From Diphasiastrum complanatum (Eukaryota; Streptophyta; Lycopodiopsida; Lycopodiales; Lycopodiaceae), in contig CM055096.1 in NCBI GenBank assembly GCA_029204225.1, forward strand, positions 59,930,957 to 59,994,956: DNA of 64,000 nt, written 5' to 3'. This document shows positions 43,637 to 56,171 of this stretch, piece by piece (position 1 is the first letter of the stretch; each line of letters opens with the position of its first letter). The notes under the pieces were generated by a model. That model was not told the DNA's origin. It saw only the letters and a program-made list of their open reading frames with translations, and ran no database searches. Made by a program: the position numbers and the translations under genes.

Positions 43637-43864
43637 ATGTCTATCCATATACAGAGTAACAATCCTAAAGCATTGCCAATAAGCATTAACCACTACATTC
43701 TCAAAAGTAATGTCATTCAGCAGAATGTCACAGTGGTTGAACCTTTTGAATCTAACATGGAAATATTGTTTGTTGGTTACTTGAATGGCCAAAGTGCCAC
43801 TTGTACCTACAAACCTAAAGTAGGTTACCACGAGTCAAGAGGAGTGGTTGTGTCTATTTGGTAG
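43637..43864 (+). CDS. Short unrecognised ORF, 75 codons
   Basis: ATG-started frame (MSIHIQSNNPKALPISINHY, later EILFVGYLNGQSATCTYKP). Composition is protein-like and locally less AT-rich, but there is no known motif and neither flank supports a gene. It could be an exon or repeat fragment. Confidence 0.2.
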   Translation: MSIHIQSNNPKALPISINHYILKSNVIQQNVTVVEPFESNMEILFVGYLNGQSATCTYKPKVGYHESRGVVVSIW

Positions 43865-44389
43865 TGATTCCTACTTTGTAGGATCTAGACCATGATTTAT
43901 GACGAGATTTGTACCTACCATGCACCTACCAAGCATCACTCTTGGATCTAGGCTAGGGTTTTCACATTAGGGCAAGAAAGTGGAGTCTACTTCCTTATTA
44001 CATGCTGGATTTTCACCTAACTTTGCAAAGGAAGTGTGTTTTACTATGTATTCCCATTCTCCATAGTGAGAAGATAGAAACTTTTTGGAGCCTCAAGGAG
44101 AAACTCGAGTTTCCTCTCATTGTATGGTGATTACTCTTGATTTCCGATGAAACCCAGCTTTGGCACTTTGTAAACACTGTCTACAGGCCATACTACAGCC
44201 TTATTTCCACACGTGTGGAGTTGGATTATACTATTTGATCAATGCTTTGATTGTCTCTACTTGTTTCCTATCAAGCTGCTAAACTAGATCTTGTTTTCTG
44301 ATGACTAGTTTCTGATAGATTGTTTAACAAGCATACAATCACCTTGTGGATCATTCAAGGATCCATTTATGGTCCTTAGTACTGTACTT
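43865..44389. other. No gene seen
   Basis: A 12-bp palindrome CCACACGTGTGG lies at 44207-44218, like the G-box palindromes of the Copia LTRs; this may be a solo LTR fragment. Confidence 0.35.
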
Positions 44390-45130
44390 TTCACAGAAAT
44401 AGAGTAGGGAGGAGAGAGCACTCCTTGGAAAAGGATAGAAGATGAGGCAGAAGAAAAAAGAGCACATATAATTTTGATAAGGGAGTCAAGAAAGCCAAAG
44501 GTAGAGTAGCAAGCAAGAAGGTAGTTCCAACTAATACAGTCAAAAGCCTTGTCGAAATCAATCTTAGCCACAAGGACAAGATAATTGAATCAGAGAGAAG
44601 AGTCGGTGGCAGACCAAACTTTCAAGATATCATCAAAAAAGGTCTGCCTTTAATGAAACCCGATTGACACTTGGAAAGATGGGAAGGTAAAAAAGGAGCA
44701 AATCTCCTAGCAATAGCTTTAGCTACAATTTTATACGATGTGTTGGGCATGGTGAGAGGTCAGTAATCAGAGAACATGGAAGGGGACTCAGTCTTAGGCA
44801 CTAATTTGATAAGGCCCTGAGAGAAGGAGGGAGGAAAAGAGCCCAAAATAGATGTTGAGTCAATGGCAAGGAGAAGAATATGTCCTACCAAATCCCAATC
44901 GGCCAAGCAAAGTCAGGTGTACCCTCAATAGAGAGGAGAACAAGCAATAACTGATAATGTCGAAAGTAAAGGGGGGGGTTAGGAAGCAACAAGGCTGAAA
45001 AATGATCAAAAAAAGAATTACAAATAGAGTCAAAGGAGGGAAAAAAGATATTGTCAACAACTAGGGCACAAGAGTCCTCCCTTCATTGTTGGGATTTAAG
45101 CTTACAAAAAAAAAAAATCGAAGGAAGATC
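44390..45130 (-). pseudogene. LINE (L1-type) reverse transcriptase fragment
   Basis: Right to left: GLIKLVPKTESPS, SDY-stop-PLTMPNTSYKIVAKAIA, LSKCQSGFIKGRPF, then KIDFDKAFDCISWNYLLACY and STFGFLDSLIKIICALFSSA. These are RT motifs of plant L1 elements in order, in two or three frames with stops. The catalytic YADD block and the 3' end are absent; it stops near 44390. Confidence 0.88.
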
Positions 45131-45379
45131 AGCTTCTCTAAGCCATTGCAGGTGAGTTCTCTTACACAAAATAACAACACTACAAGGCTTTCTAATGGCA
45201 CCGTAATCGTCTCAATCTGAGGTTACGTTCAAAAGTTATGATTTTTACAGCCACAGACTATACTATGCACATAATAGCTAACCATTGAAGACTGTGTGGG
45301 CAGGCAAAAAAAGAATTATTTTAGTATTCTACATTGCCAAAAAATTGTCAACCTATGTGGCAATTTCTATAGGGCCCTT

Positions 45380-46245
45380 TCCAAGGCTGAGCAGATTGAT
45401 TCAGAGCAACAATCACAACAGCACAATCGACAACATCAAAAGCCTAAGACCAGACTCTTTTGCAAGTATTGCAACAGAACCAATCACAACATCAAGGATT
45501 GTCGAGTTCTCAAGCAAAATGAAGCAAAGAAGAAGATGCAGCAGGATGGAGGATTTGATTCTGCCAAAACCTCTCATGAAGACCCAACACTGCTAATGAT
45601 ACAAGATCAAGATAGTAGATATGCCCTTCTATGGTATCTCGATTCTGGTGCTTCTCAACACATGACTCCATGCAAATTCCTATTGGAAGACCTCACTCCA
45701 ACAGATTCGAAGTATGTATACTTCAGTGACTCAAGTACACTACAGATTGGAGGCCAAGGATTTATACGCCTTCATCTTCCAAATGGTGAATTGACCTTCC
45801 TTAAGGATGTACTTTATGTACCCAAACTGACAAAGAATCTACTATAAGTTAGCAAGCTCATAGATCAAGGCTGCAAAGCCTTGTTCAATTCAAAACAATG
45901 TATTTTTTAGGATAAGAACTGTAAAGAAGTCCTCTCAAGAAACAGAGAAGGTAATTTGTACGTTTTGAGTCATGAACATGCACTTAATGTGAGTACTTCA
46001 AATGCCCAGTTATGGCATCAAAGATTAGGACACTTAAACATGAGATCAATCTTGTATATGCATCATAATAGTATGATCAAGGATCTAAATATAAATGATG
46101 CCTTCGCTGACATTCGACATGTTTGTGAGATGTGCCTACTAGACAAACAGCCTAGATCAAGACTCCCAAAGGGACAAGCCACTAGAGCTAAGTCCATTTT
46201 AGAATTGATACATAGTCATCTTTGTGGCCTGTTTAGTGCTAGAGT
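45380..46245 (+). pseudogene. Copia gag end, protease and pre-integrase fragment
   Basis: Reads a knuckle with canonical spacing (CKYCNRTNHNIKDC), an intact protease motif (WYLDSGASQHMTP), LKDVLYVPKLTKNLL followed by a stop, then the pre-integrase HHCC part (LWHQRLGHLNMRSI...CEMCLLDKQPRSR) and ILELIHSHLCGL. At 46245 it switches to a minus-strand integrase piece. The two stops (45847 and 45910) are the main damage. Confidence 0.88.
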
Positions 46246-46246
46246 A

Positions 46247-46627
46247 GTTTTGTAGATAGCAAGCTGTTGAAATAGCTTCAGCCCAAAAATTCTTGGGGAG
46301 CTGAGTATTTGACATCATTGATCGTGTTGCATTAAGTAATGTTCGGTTCTTCCTTTCGGCTACTCCATTCTGCTATGGTGTGCAGCTGGTGGTGAACTGA
46401 TGATGAATGTCATGATGATAAGTAGTCGGACATTTTGTCTGACATGAACTCTCCTCCATTGTCTGTACGCGTCTTTGACCAGTCTGTGTCTCAGCAAACT
46501 GTTTGAATTCTTTGAAACGGTTGAATGCCTCAGACTTGTTCTTAATGAACATAATACTGGTAAATCTTGAATAGTAATTGATAAAAGTGATAGAATATAG
46601 TGTTGAACCCAAAGAGGGAATCCTCAT
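46247..46627 (-). pseudogene. Copia integrase fragment, inverted
   Basis: Right to left: MRIPSLGSTLYSITFINYYS, NKSEAFNRFKEFKQFAETQT (integrase core start; the first catalytic Asp is Asn in FINYYSR), then after frameshifts AEAISTACYLQ. Opposite in orientation to the fragments on both sides. Confidence 0.85.
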
Positions 46628-46679
46628 ATCGACTCGAGAACTCCCTTAGAAGCCTTCCATGGCTACAAACCAAGTCTAA

Positions 46680-46985
46680 AGCACCTTCAAGTGTTTGGCT
46701 GTCTTTGTTATGTGTAGATTCCGTCTAACCTAAGAAAAAAAAAGCTTGATCCTGTTAGCTGCAGAAGTATCTTAATTGGATACTCGACATCACACAAGGC
46801 CTATCGAATCTATGATGTCGAATCAAGCTAAATCACAGTCAGTCCAGACGTCATCTTCCTTGGTGACTCTCTGATCATCAGTAAGTCGAATCAATTGCTT
46901 CATGAGACAAAGTTGCTTTTGTCGAAGGAATTTGAAATGACCGATTTAGGCCCAATGCATTACCTTCTTGGGATCGAGATAACCA
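46680..46985 (+). pseudogene. Copia integrase tail joined to RT piece
   Basis: KKLDPVSCRSILIGYSTSHKAYRIYD and SPDVIFLGDS (integrase tail) run directly into LLLSKEFEMTDLGPMHYLLG (RT after YVDD), so most of RT is deleted. One stop at about 46830. Confidence 0.82.
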
Positions 46986-49051
46986 GAGACTAACTTCCAA
47001 GAATACAAGCGTCGACCTTAGGGGAGAAATCTGAATCATGGCTAATGGCCATATCCAAAACCTCACCTAGACAAGAAATCAATCCAAAGAGAAGACATTT
47101 AAATCTCGTAGGAAAATGTGGAAGCGTCAATCAGACAAGGAGCAAAATAGAATTAGACTTGATATCTTCAACAAATCATTGATAGATCTGATTTCCTCCT
47201 TCATAACCTGAAACACAAGCTCAAAGCTACCCACTTATTCGAAACAGAACTGCAGGAGCGCAGAAGAGCATCATCATAAATGAAAATCAGAAGGTTGTTA
47301 GGTGCACTGACAAAGGCAGGAGCCGCAGACTATGAGGAAGCCGAGGAGACTCGAGGGAGGGGAGGAGAAACCATTTTGTCTCTCTTATTAGAGGAAAAAA
47401 CCATAAGAATAGGGATAGCCACACAGGGGAAAGTGTTAAAAAACACAAAACCCTGGTCAAGAAAGGTAGTGTTGAAAAGCACAGACCAAAACCCAGATAA
47501 CTAGAAATAGTAGGAGACAACACCAACTGGAAAAAGATTAGAGGAGGAGGGGAAGGAATCCCAACAGTCTAAAAGTGTTAAGAAACACTGAACTAAGCCA
47601 AGCTAGATGCAAAGAAAAGGCAAAAGAAGATCACAGAGGCCCCATCCCAACGTTGTTCCCAGGGATGCAAAGACTACACAGGGTACAACATAAATCCTAG
47701 ACAGCTCCAAAACAAATTGCTCCTCGAACCCAGAATAGTGCAACAACAATTTACTCTGCCTCCGCTCCGCTCCATGTTTTGATCTTAAAGCTACCTTTGA
47801 CGTTGTATGATGAAGTCCCTCAAGAGTTGTTTTTTGTACACCTTCAGGGTCATTGCTATATGGGTGGGCGTGCTTGAGTTGGGCTCTCCCACCCAAGTTA
47901 GATTCTTTACGATCCCATATATTGATTACACCAAAAAGCATTATCCATAAAGAATGCATTCCTCTCCTTGTGGCAATGCCCTTGTGAGCCTCCCTTCATG
48001 GTAATGTATTAAGTACCGTATGTCTTTTCATTATTCTCTTACCAGCAATCCTAAAAAACTGTGTGAAAAAAGTTACTCAGGTTAACTAGGCTCCAAATGA
48101 CTATGGCATCATATGGAGGCGGTGAGGTTACTCGCTTAACCTCTTGGTGATGACGTCATGACTAGGAGGCCTTCGAATACTGTGTGTGTGAAAGGAGGCT
48201 TAGCCACTTTGTGTACTTAGGTTCTAGAAGATTTTGACATCAATATTAGGAGGTACGACGTACCCTTTTTATAGCTTCCGAAAAAAGAAGTAATGAAAAC
48301 AAATGAAAAGTTGCTACTATGAACTGAACCTTTTGGGGTTTCAGGGTTCCATGACTCGCACTAGCAGCCTCACCGAAACTAGGTGTACATTATTTAAAGC
48401 TCCAATGTTTCCTTGATTACTAGCCTCAATTACTTCTTCGCCGATTTTCCGTCCTCGCGGTTGCCTCCCTAAGTGCCCTTGTTCTCACTTTATGTCATAT
48501 TTAGTAGCTAAAGTATAATGCCTTCTATGAAAATCTCAACTACCACATTGTCATACCGTTAGGAAGCCTTAGCACGACAGTTCAAAAACTCCTAGTGTTT
48601 CACTACATGACTACCTACCCCTACCATCATACCAGGCAGCGAAGAACGTCAGCCCTTGATTTTTTGCAGCACTGCAGGATCGGCAGAAAATAGATGAATG
48701 GCAAGAAGATCTGGGATTCTCGGGCTTTGTGTCAGGTGGGTTTCCTCGGAACCACATCATAATCTGGGAATTCATCCTTTTGACTCTGGTGTTATGATGT
48801 TCTTGGCACAAGAAGCAAATGGGTGCAATGAAAGCACCTTGGATCTATTCTAAAATGAGCATTGATGAGGCTTTTTCTCTGCAGAGCATCATGGATCTTT
48901 TGACAGACATAAACTCACTACATTCACAAGCAGTGCATTGCAAGTATTTCTGACAACTTGAGCTTTTTGACATGGAAAAGAGCAATTGATCTCTTAAGCT
49001 GATGAAACGTTTACTGTAGAATCTCATGCCTCCTTTCATCTTGCGATAGTT
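46986..49051. other. No gene recognised
   Basis: Two kilobases of mixed composition with short frames on both strands (47280-47504 plus, 47603-47959 minus), none with motifs. The last few hundred bases may be promoter or 5' leader of the Argonaute gene. Confidence 0.4.
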
Positions 49052-51585
49052 ATGGAGCCCCACCGACGTCCTCAGGAAGTTCAGGGTGCACTCAGGACAC
49101 CTAGCTATGGAGGCATGCGAGGTCCTCCCGAGCCTCATGCAGCAGCTGCTGTTCCAGCAGTAGCAGAACGGCCCGGGTCAAGTACTGATCCTCAGGGAAG
49201 TAGCACATCAAGGGGTAGACAGATAAGGCAGAGGGTCATGCAAAGGCCCGGTGTTGGTACAACGGGAGCGCCGTTGAAGTTGGTAGCAAATCACTACAGA
49301 GCTTATCTTAGAGATAACATGGAGGATGCTTCACAGTACCATGTAAATATTCTGTTGTCCCTGGCATCTAGATTTGTGGGTGAAAATCAACCTTTGTAGT
49401 AGTTGGATAAAATATAGCTCAACTAATATATGATAAATTATATGATAAATTGAAGTTGTTGTCCGTACAATAAGGTATTGTATTTCACACGTGAGAAATG
49501 AAATCCCCGAAGGCTGGTCGAGTTCTTGCAACTGTTATTTGAAAGAAACATTTAGTGCAGATTTTACTTTATGACGTCTAGACATGATAAAGATAGAAAT
49601 GGAGGATCATGAAACATTAGTGGGATGATGAGAGGTTTGCATATTTCAGCTGGCCCACAAGCATTCTATAGATGGAATGATTGAGAAACTCCATGGGAGA
49701 AGTCAAACCAGTTATTCAAGAATTCAGGCAGATCATGAAAAGAATCATAGTTACTAAAGAATGGATGCATTTTTTTCTTTCGCCCTCGGTATGCTACAAT
49801 TTGTGTGACTTGACAATGTAACCTATCAAAGAAGTTTTTGTCCCAAGCTAAAGTGGTCTCCACAAGTATTCAATTTATGATGTGTGCCATATTGACAACA
49901 AAATCTGATGTTAGAATGTTTGACGTTGCTACAGGTATTTATGAAACCAGCATTGCAAAGTAAAACCCTATGTAGAAATATACTCAAAAAGCTATATGAA
50001 GACAACGTTCAAACATGCTTCTCTTACAAGAGTTATGCATACGATGGAGAGGGCCTCCTTTTCTTTGCTGGTTTCCCCTTTCAGAACAAGGAGTTTAAAG
50101 TGCAGCTAGAGTCTGAGCGCAGTATGAACCCCAGGTAATAGGTGTCAAAACATGTTTAGTAGCTGTGATCCCAACAGGGACTGAAGTTGAATCTTTGTAC
50201 TTGTATGCTGTCAGGGTGACGCCCCTAAAATGCTCATTCGTATGCACCTTTCTTAGAGATGGTTGAAGGATCTGTGCTGTCAAAAATTCTTGCTGGAGAT
50301 TCCACAAGATCCTTCTCTACAGAGTGTCTAGGCCTCTTTCAAACTTTTCTTGTATCTGATGAACGACATATTCGTCATTCTGCAGAAGGGCAGAAGAAAT
50401 CGCCTCAAGTTCAGCAACTGGGAGCTCAGAAACTACCCCATTTAAACGGAGGAGGATTTTACGGTCAAAAGAGTTTGATGTAAGGATAGAATTCACCACC
50501 GCCGTGAGAATGAGGACCATTTCAGATTTTAGGCCAGGGCAGCCAGTGAGCATGGCTCAGGAAGCAATAAGAGTTCTAGATACAGTTCTGCGCGAGCATG
50601 CCGCCAGAAGGTGTGCACAGAGAACACAAGTTATGATTGCGAGAAATTACTCATAGTTTAGGGTTAAGGTGCCACACTGGATGCTCACTAAAGGCTTCAA
50701 GAATGGAGAACACTTCCATTTTACCAACAGTTATCTCCAGACATAATGACTTGTGCACTGCACTTAGTTACGTAAACATAGAGAATGGCAATTATAATGA
50801 GCAGACTTGACCTTTGTATCAACTCAGCTACATTGGAATTGAGGAAAATATTTTTGTGCAGAGACTACTTGCAGATTAAAGAAAGTTTCTTCCACCCAGT
50901 ATTTGGAGGTGAGAAAGACCTTGGAGGTGGAGTACTCACATGGACAGGCTTTCATATCAGCTTCAAGCTCATCCAAACGGGATTATCTTTAAACCTAGGT
51001 AAAAAAATCTCTGCAGTTGGTTTAGTAATATTTATTTAGACCAGGGAGCTTGGAGAAGGATTTAGGTCTTAAGTTTAGAGTATTGTGCCAATTTTGGTTA
51101 GTCCTTTTACAGATGACATTCAACGTGATTGTTTTTTACAGATTGCTCAAGTGCTTTGATCATTAAACCGCTCCCTGTCCTGGAATTTTTAACTCTGAAC
51201 TTGGGGAAGCCTCCAATTTCATTTGGGCCAAATGACTGGAACAAGGTATCATTTTCACGACCTTAGTTTTAGTTGTTCATGGAAAATTCTATCTTGTGCT
51301 ACAAATATGATGTATGAGTTTTAAGCAATGCACCAGGAGTCAGGACATTGGGCTACAATACATTAAGAAGAGAAATTATGGCTTGATACACTTTTACAGA
51401 TTCTGGTTTGCTAAATCGCAAAAGAGAAAAGTAGTTTTGCTTGTAACATTGCACGGGCTTGTAGTGTGAGAAACTCTGCTGTTTCAGGCTAAGAGGCTTT
51501 TGGTAGGAGTTAAGATTTTCACAACACATACAAACATGAAGTATAAAATATTCGGCATCACAAACAGACCATGCGATGAGTTAAG
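49052..51585 (+). CDS. AGO: Argonaute, AGO4-like, N-terminal exons
   Basis: Six exons with GT-AG borders join in phase without a stop: 49052-49342, 49935-50134, 50386-50610, 50862-50998, 51142-51245 and 51488-51585 (about 254 residues). Order: Pro/Ala-rich start; N domain (RPGVGTTGAPLKLVANHYRA; later SYAYDGEGLLFFAG, KEFKVQLE); basic linker FKRRR; EFDVRIEFTTAVRM; L1 helix (AQEAIRVLDTVLREHAARR); ESFFHPVFGG, LGGGVLTWTGFHISF, TGLSLNL; IIKPLPVLEFL; NDWNKAKRLLVGVKIF, KYKIFGITNRPCDELR before PAZ. The KPC-like NRPCDE favours the AGO4/6/9 clade, which guides siRNA-directed DNA methylation. PAZ, MID and PIWI exons were not found to 64 kb: either a very long intron or 3' loss. Confidence 0.85.
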
Positions 51586-51817
51586 GTACAAGAGTTGAAA
51601 AGAATTCTCCTATGTTACCATCCTTGGAAAACCTTAAACATATACGCTTATCACTTGAGGTAATGCTCTATAAGAAACTCATTCTCAAGTACATGTACGT
51701 GATTGAACTCCATCAAGCTAATAAAATGTTTTCTACATAGTAACATACTGTGGTTAGCATCATACTTTGCTTAGCATCATTTAACATCCATCTAGGATAC
51801 CATATTATGTAATAAGT

Positions 51818-51905
51818 GGTGCATTCATTCGAGGGCGTCCCAGCAAGTGAGGCCCTTGGGATCACGAGGGCCTCACTTGCTGGAACGCGCTCAAATGAAT
51901 GCACC
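51818..51905. repeat. 39-bp-arm hairpin downstream of AGO exon 6
   Basis: GGTGCATTCATT...GTGAGGCCCT pairs with AGGGCCTCACTT...AATGCACC around a 10-base loop (36 of 39 positions match). No flanking duplication was seen. It could be a tiny foldback element or a small-RNA precursor. Confidence 0.85.
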
Positions 51906-53722
51906 TCCTGACATAAAGTATTCCTAATATTTTTACTCCCTATCTTACCTTGAGTTATGATGGTCCCACTAACCTGACACACACACACCCTAAATAAGAA
52001 AGGAAAAATATTAGGAGTGCAATCTGCTCCAGGAACACACCCTAAATAACAAAGGAAATATATTAGGAGTGCTTTACGTATGGGGGAATGTATTTCATAC
52101 TGACCTTTCCATTGGTGAACCCTACCATAAAAATGGCTTAGGTCGTATAGTCTTTTGCCTCACCATCTTTCATGTCATCATAACCCAATGGAAAGGACAA
52201 TGGAAAATCCCATTTTCTTATGTCAATGATGATGTATATTATCCAAAATGGCAGTTGTGACCTCGGTCAAACTTAATGGAAGGTTTTATGGAACTCAAAT
52301 CACCATAAAATTCTTATGGCATGGCTTAGCTCTTTTTATGGACTCAATGGTTGTTGTAGAATCTGAGTGTCTTTATAAATACACGGTATCAGCTACATGG
52401 AATTTATTACATCACAACATTCAATTGATGTGTAAATGGTGACCTAGGATGTACTTTGCCAAAGACGGAAGACTAACATGACTGTAGCATCCTATTTTTC
52501 TATTTTTTTTTCTCATTTTGCTCTACAAAAGGTTGTCATCAAAACACCACTTTTTAGATAGAGAATGATGTAAACATTGATAAATATTTTTTTTACATGT
52601 AATTGCCATCACAGCCTTTGACCTTACTTTTGAACATCAATTCCTACATTATGTCTTCTCACCACCTAATAGAAAAATATTGGATTTGTTTTCTATACAT
52701 CTTCATTAATCTAATGTTCTCACAATTAGTCATGCCACTTCACTAGTCCAAAATGCTCCACCAACACGGGAACCTAATCCACGTTGTTTTCTAAAGTAGT
52801 TCTAGCGCATGTTGATTATGTCTTTCTTGAATACTTTGAATTGTTCGAAATTTTATACATCCACCATGTTTACAAAAAATAAATATTGCATACTTTTTTA
52901 TAGTACAATGTCCATGTAATGCATTTTAAACTTAGAGATAGACTTTACAAAGTTAATAAGGCCTAAGTGTAAAGACCATTAGGGAAAACCCCTAAGATGA
53001 GGATAGGAGAACACAATAGGAGACATGTAGGAGCAAAACCTCCCAACCAATCCTGGATCTAGACCCCGAGCCATGCCATGTGAATGCTTGAAGAGAAGAG
53101 AGCAACTGGTAACCTGAACCAAAGTTGTCGACAAGAGAATCCCTACCCTAATATATAGAGAGTAGATTCATGTGCATGAACCCATGCAATTCCCATGCAG
53201 TCCAAGTATAAATAGGTCACACCTCTTCATGTAATCTTCATGCCTATATCAGTCACATGTACATGCACTACTCAATATGTCTCAGAGAGAGTGTTTGGGT
53301 CTTCTAGGCACATAATTATCACTCAATCCAAAGTACTACAATTACTTTAATGAGTTAATAGCCCCATTTCTAGCATCACATGCAAGAAATCGGCAATCCA
53401 TCTGAATCTCAAAAGATGTAATTGTCTCCTATAGATCCAGAGATGTAGATTGAACCTGTACAAAAATACATATAGACTACCATCTGTAACAGAATACAAT
53501 TCACTAAGATAAAAAAAAACTCTTGATAAGCAAAAACAATTTACTTACGAAAAATGCATGTGAGATCCAATAGGACTCAATAAGATATTAGAGTAAAGAG
53601 ATTTAGACTTCCAAATTACTGATTTGAAATCTCAATTCATTTAATAGATTCAAAATTTCTCGTCATACTTAAGAATCAACACATTTCATGATTATCCTTT
53701 GATTAAGTATCCATTTACGATT
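51906..53722. other. No gene seen
   Basis: AT-rich; possible AGO intron. A good TATA box (TATAAATAGG, 53207-53216) followed by CA/CT-rich sequence and GAGAGAGTG suggests an old LTR promoter at about 52970-53400. Confidence 0.35.
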
Positions 53723-54222
53723 CGTCAATCACAAATAGTTAGATTCTTATGATTCATCGTCAATTATAATGCTCTGAAATCTAAATGATACTAAATTACT
53801 AAAGGATACTGGAGTTTATGTCTAATACATAACTCAAGAAACATATAAGAATCATTCTAAAATCTTCCGCAAACTGGATTCTTAACCAAAATGTGAGTTA
53901 TCCAAACTCCAAACCATCAGGTAATCAAAGATAGAAAGCATACCAAAATAATATCAATAACCAATTTCATCCACAAAAAACTTCAGGTTACAGTCTAGAA
54001 CTGAATTCTAGACATCCGAAGTTCTACTAAATTTCTTAGTAAATTCAGTTGTCGTTCATAGAACCATTGTGATTTGTTATCCAATTTGAGCTCTCTAAGA
54101 TACAATAACTAATGAAACTGAGCCTATTTCTCATTTGAAAAATACTCTACCAAGAATTTCGTATATTCTATGCACATAACTTTTCTGATGAACCGGAATG
54201 ATTCATAAATCATGCGTCTTAT
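53723..54222 (+). repeat. 500-bp direct repeat, copy 1
   Basis: Matches 56172-56671 with few differences and is followed, like it, by a TA tract. Offset 2,449 bp. No coding sense. Confidence 0.92.
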
Positions 54223-54225
54223 AAG

Positions 54226-54227
<2 letters not shown>

Positions 54228-54264
<37 letters not shown>
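54228..54264. repeat. (TA)n microsatellite
   Basis: Pure AT dinucleotides directly after repeat copy 1. Confidence 0.97.
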
Positions 54265-54266
<2 letters not shown>

Positions 54267-54359
54267 AGCTGCTTGTGCCCGTCGTTGACGGGCAATGGCG
54301 GACGTGCGTCGATGGCACGCGTGCGTGCATGCGCGCGTGTATCTGCGTGCCCTGATGGC

Positions 54360-54360
<1 letters not shown>

Positions 54361-54395
<35 letters not shown>

Positions 54396-54581
54396 CACGA
54401 GTGTGTGTATGTGCATGTGTTGTGTGTGTGTATGTGTGTGTGCCATGTGTGTTTATGGAGGGTGTGTGTGTGTGTGCGCGCGTGTGTTTACAGAGTGTGT
54501 GTGTGAGTTTAGAGAGTGTGTGTGTGGCTTTAGGCTTAGGCTATGTGTGTGTGTGTGTGTGCGTGTGTGCGTGTGTGCATT

Positions 54582-54624
<43 letters not shown>

Positions 54625-54860
54625 ACATGTGTGTTTTGACGAAGTACTTTGTGTGTGTGTATTGTGTGTGGGTCTGCGTGTGTTTGTGGGTGTGCACATT
54701 GTGTGTTTTGCGTTGTGTGTGTGTTTGTGTGTGTGTGTATTTGTGTGTGTGTTGTGTTTGTGTGCATGTGCGTGTGTGTGTGCATGTACTTGTACTTAGG
54801 GTAAGCGTTAGAGTGGGTCTTTATGGATGTGTGTGTGCGTGTGTGTTTAGGCTGAGCTCA
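54361..54860. repeat. (TG)n-rich tract, about 500 bp
   Basis: Imperfect TG runs with GCGC interruptions. Long Cys/Val frames here are artefacts of the repeat. Confidence 0.95.
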
Positions 54861-54927
54861 GAGCCGATGATCTAGGTGACGGTCGATGATTTGGATGGCG
54901 GCTGATGGTTTAGGAAGAAGTTCTGAA

Positions 54928-55805
54928 CACCTCTCATCCGAAGTTTTGACCGTTTTTTACTAAATCCGACCAATTTTTGGCTCGACGGGCCTAGAATCTC
55001 AAGACTGTGTTTAGGGTTTCTTGTTCGGATGCACGTTTCGCTGCGAGTACTAAATTGTTTGGAGCCCGGTTTAGTCATGTGGGTTGTCTCCGCGTGCAGC
55101 ACAGGACGGAACAAATGGTCTAGAAAACGGACTCTGTTTGGCGACACTGGACCAATTCTTGAGAATGTTGGAAAGTAGTCCAATTAATGGCATTCCCCCC
55201 GACATAAAGGGCATTTTCGAAAAAACGGCGTCGAAATTGAACTGCAAATAATCTAGTGGGTTCGTGTCGAGCCCACGAACCTGTGGACACCTCCCGTTTG
55301 AAGTTCTGACCGTTTTTTACTGAATCCGACCAATTCTTGGCTCGATGGGCCTAGAATCCTAGGACTTCGTTTAGGGTTTCTGGTTTGGATGCACATTGCG
55401 CTACGAGTACTGAACCATTTGGAGCCTGGTTTAATCTTGTGGGTTTTTCTCGACATGCACAAGACGGAACAGACGGGCTGAAAAATCGACGACACTGGAC
55501 CAGTTCTTGGGGATGCTGGAAAGTAGTCCATTTACAAAAATTCTCCCCATAGAAAGGGCGTTTCTGGACAAACGGCGTTGAAATTGAGCTGCAAATGGTC
55601 CTGTGGGTTCGTGTCGAGCCCACGAACCTATGGTCATCTCCCTTCCGAAGTTCTGACCATTTTTTACTGAATCGGACCAATTCCTGGCTCGATGGGCCTA
55701 GATTCCCAAGACTACATTTAGGGTTTCTGATTTGGACACACGTTTTACTGTGAGTACTGAATCGTTTGGAGCCTGGCTTAGTCTTGTGAGTTCATCTCTG
55801 TGCAC
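54928..55805. repeat. ~355-bp tandem satellite, 2.5 units
   Basis: Units begin at 54928, 55288 and 55635 (spacing 360 and 347) at CAC/CATCTC-C followed by GAAGTT-TGACC-TTTTTTACT; each ends GTGTCGAGCCCACGAAC. A partial unit resumes at about 55975-56145 after the GT tract. Open minus-strand frames in each unit are not accepted as genes. Confidence 0.9.
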
Positions 55806-55814
55806 GCACGTGTC

Positions 55815-55816
<2 letters not shown>

Positions 55817-55866
<50 letters not shown>

Positions 55867-55883
55867 TGTGTGTGTGGATTTGT
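55817..55883. repeat. (TG)n microsatellite
   Basis: Long TG run interrupting the third satellite unit after CACGCACGTGTCTT. Confidence 0.96.
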
Positions 55884-56171
55884 GTGCTTGTGTGTGTGTC
55901 TATATGAGTGCATGTGCATGTGCATGCATTGATTTCTCCAAAACTCGATGTCTTTACGCTTCTCTGTACTACTTTCAAGGCCACTGGCTTGGACAAAAGT
56001 TTATTTACGCTTATATTGGACAGTTTGGAACCTGGTTTGGTGTTGCGGGTTCATCTCCACATGCAGCACAGTATGGAATAGATGATAGAGAAAACGGACT
56101 TCTCGAGAATGCCAAAAAGTACTCCATCAAGTCCAAAAGCTAAAGAAAGTTCTTTTTTCTGATAAATGATC

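Noticed and set aside
54273-54875. Long Cys/Val- or His/Thr-rich open frames on both strands
   Set aside because: They are translations of a TG/CA repeat and carry no other sequence information.
54872-55680. Minus-strand frames in the satellite as genes
   Set aside because: They repeat with the satellite unit, lack starts and promoters, and match no family.
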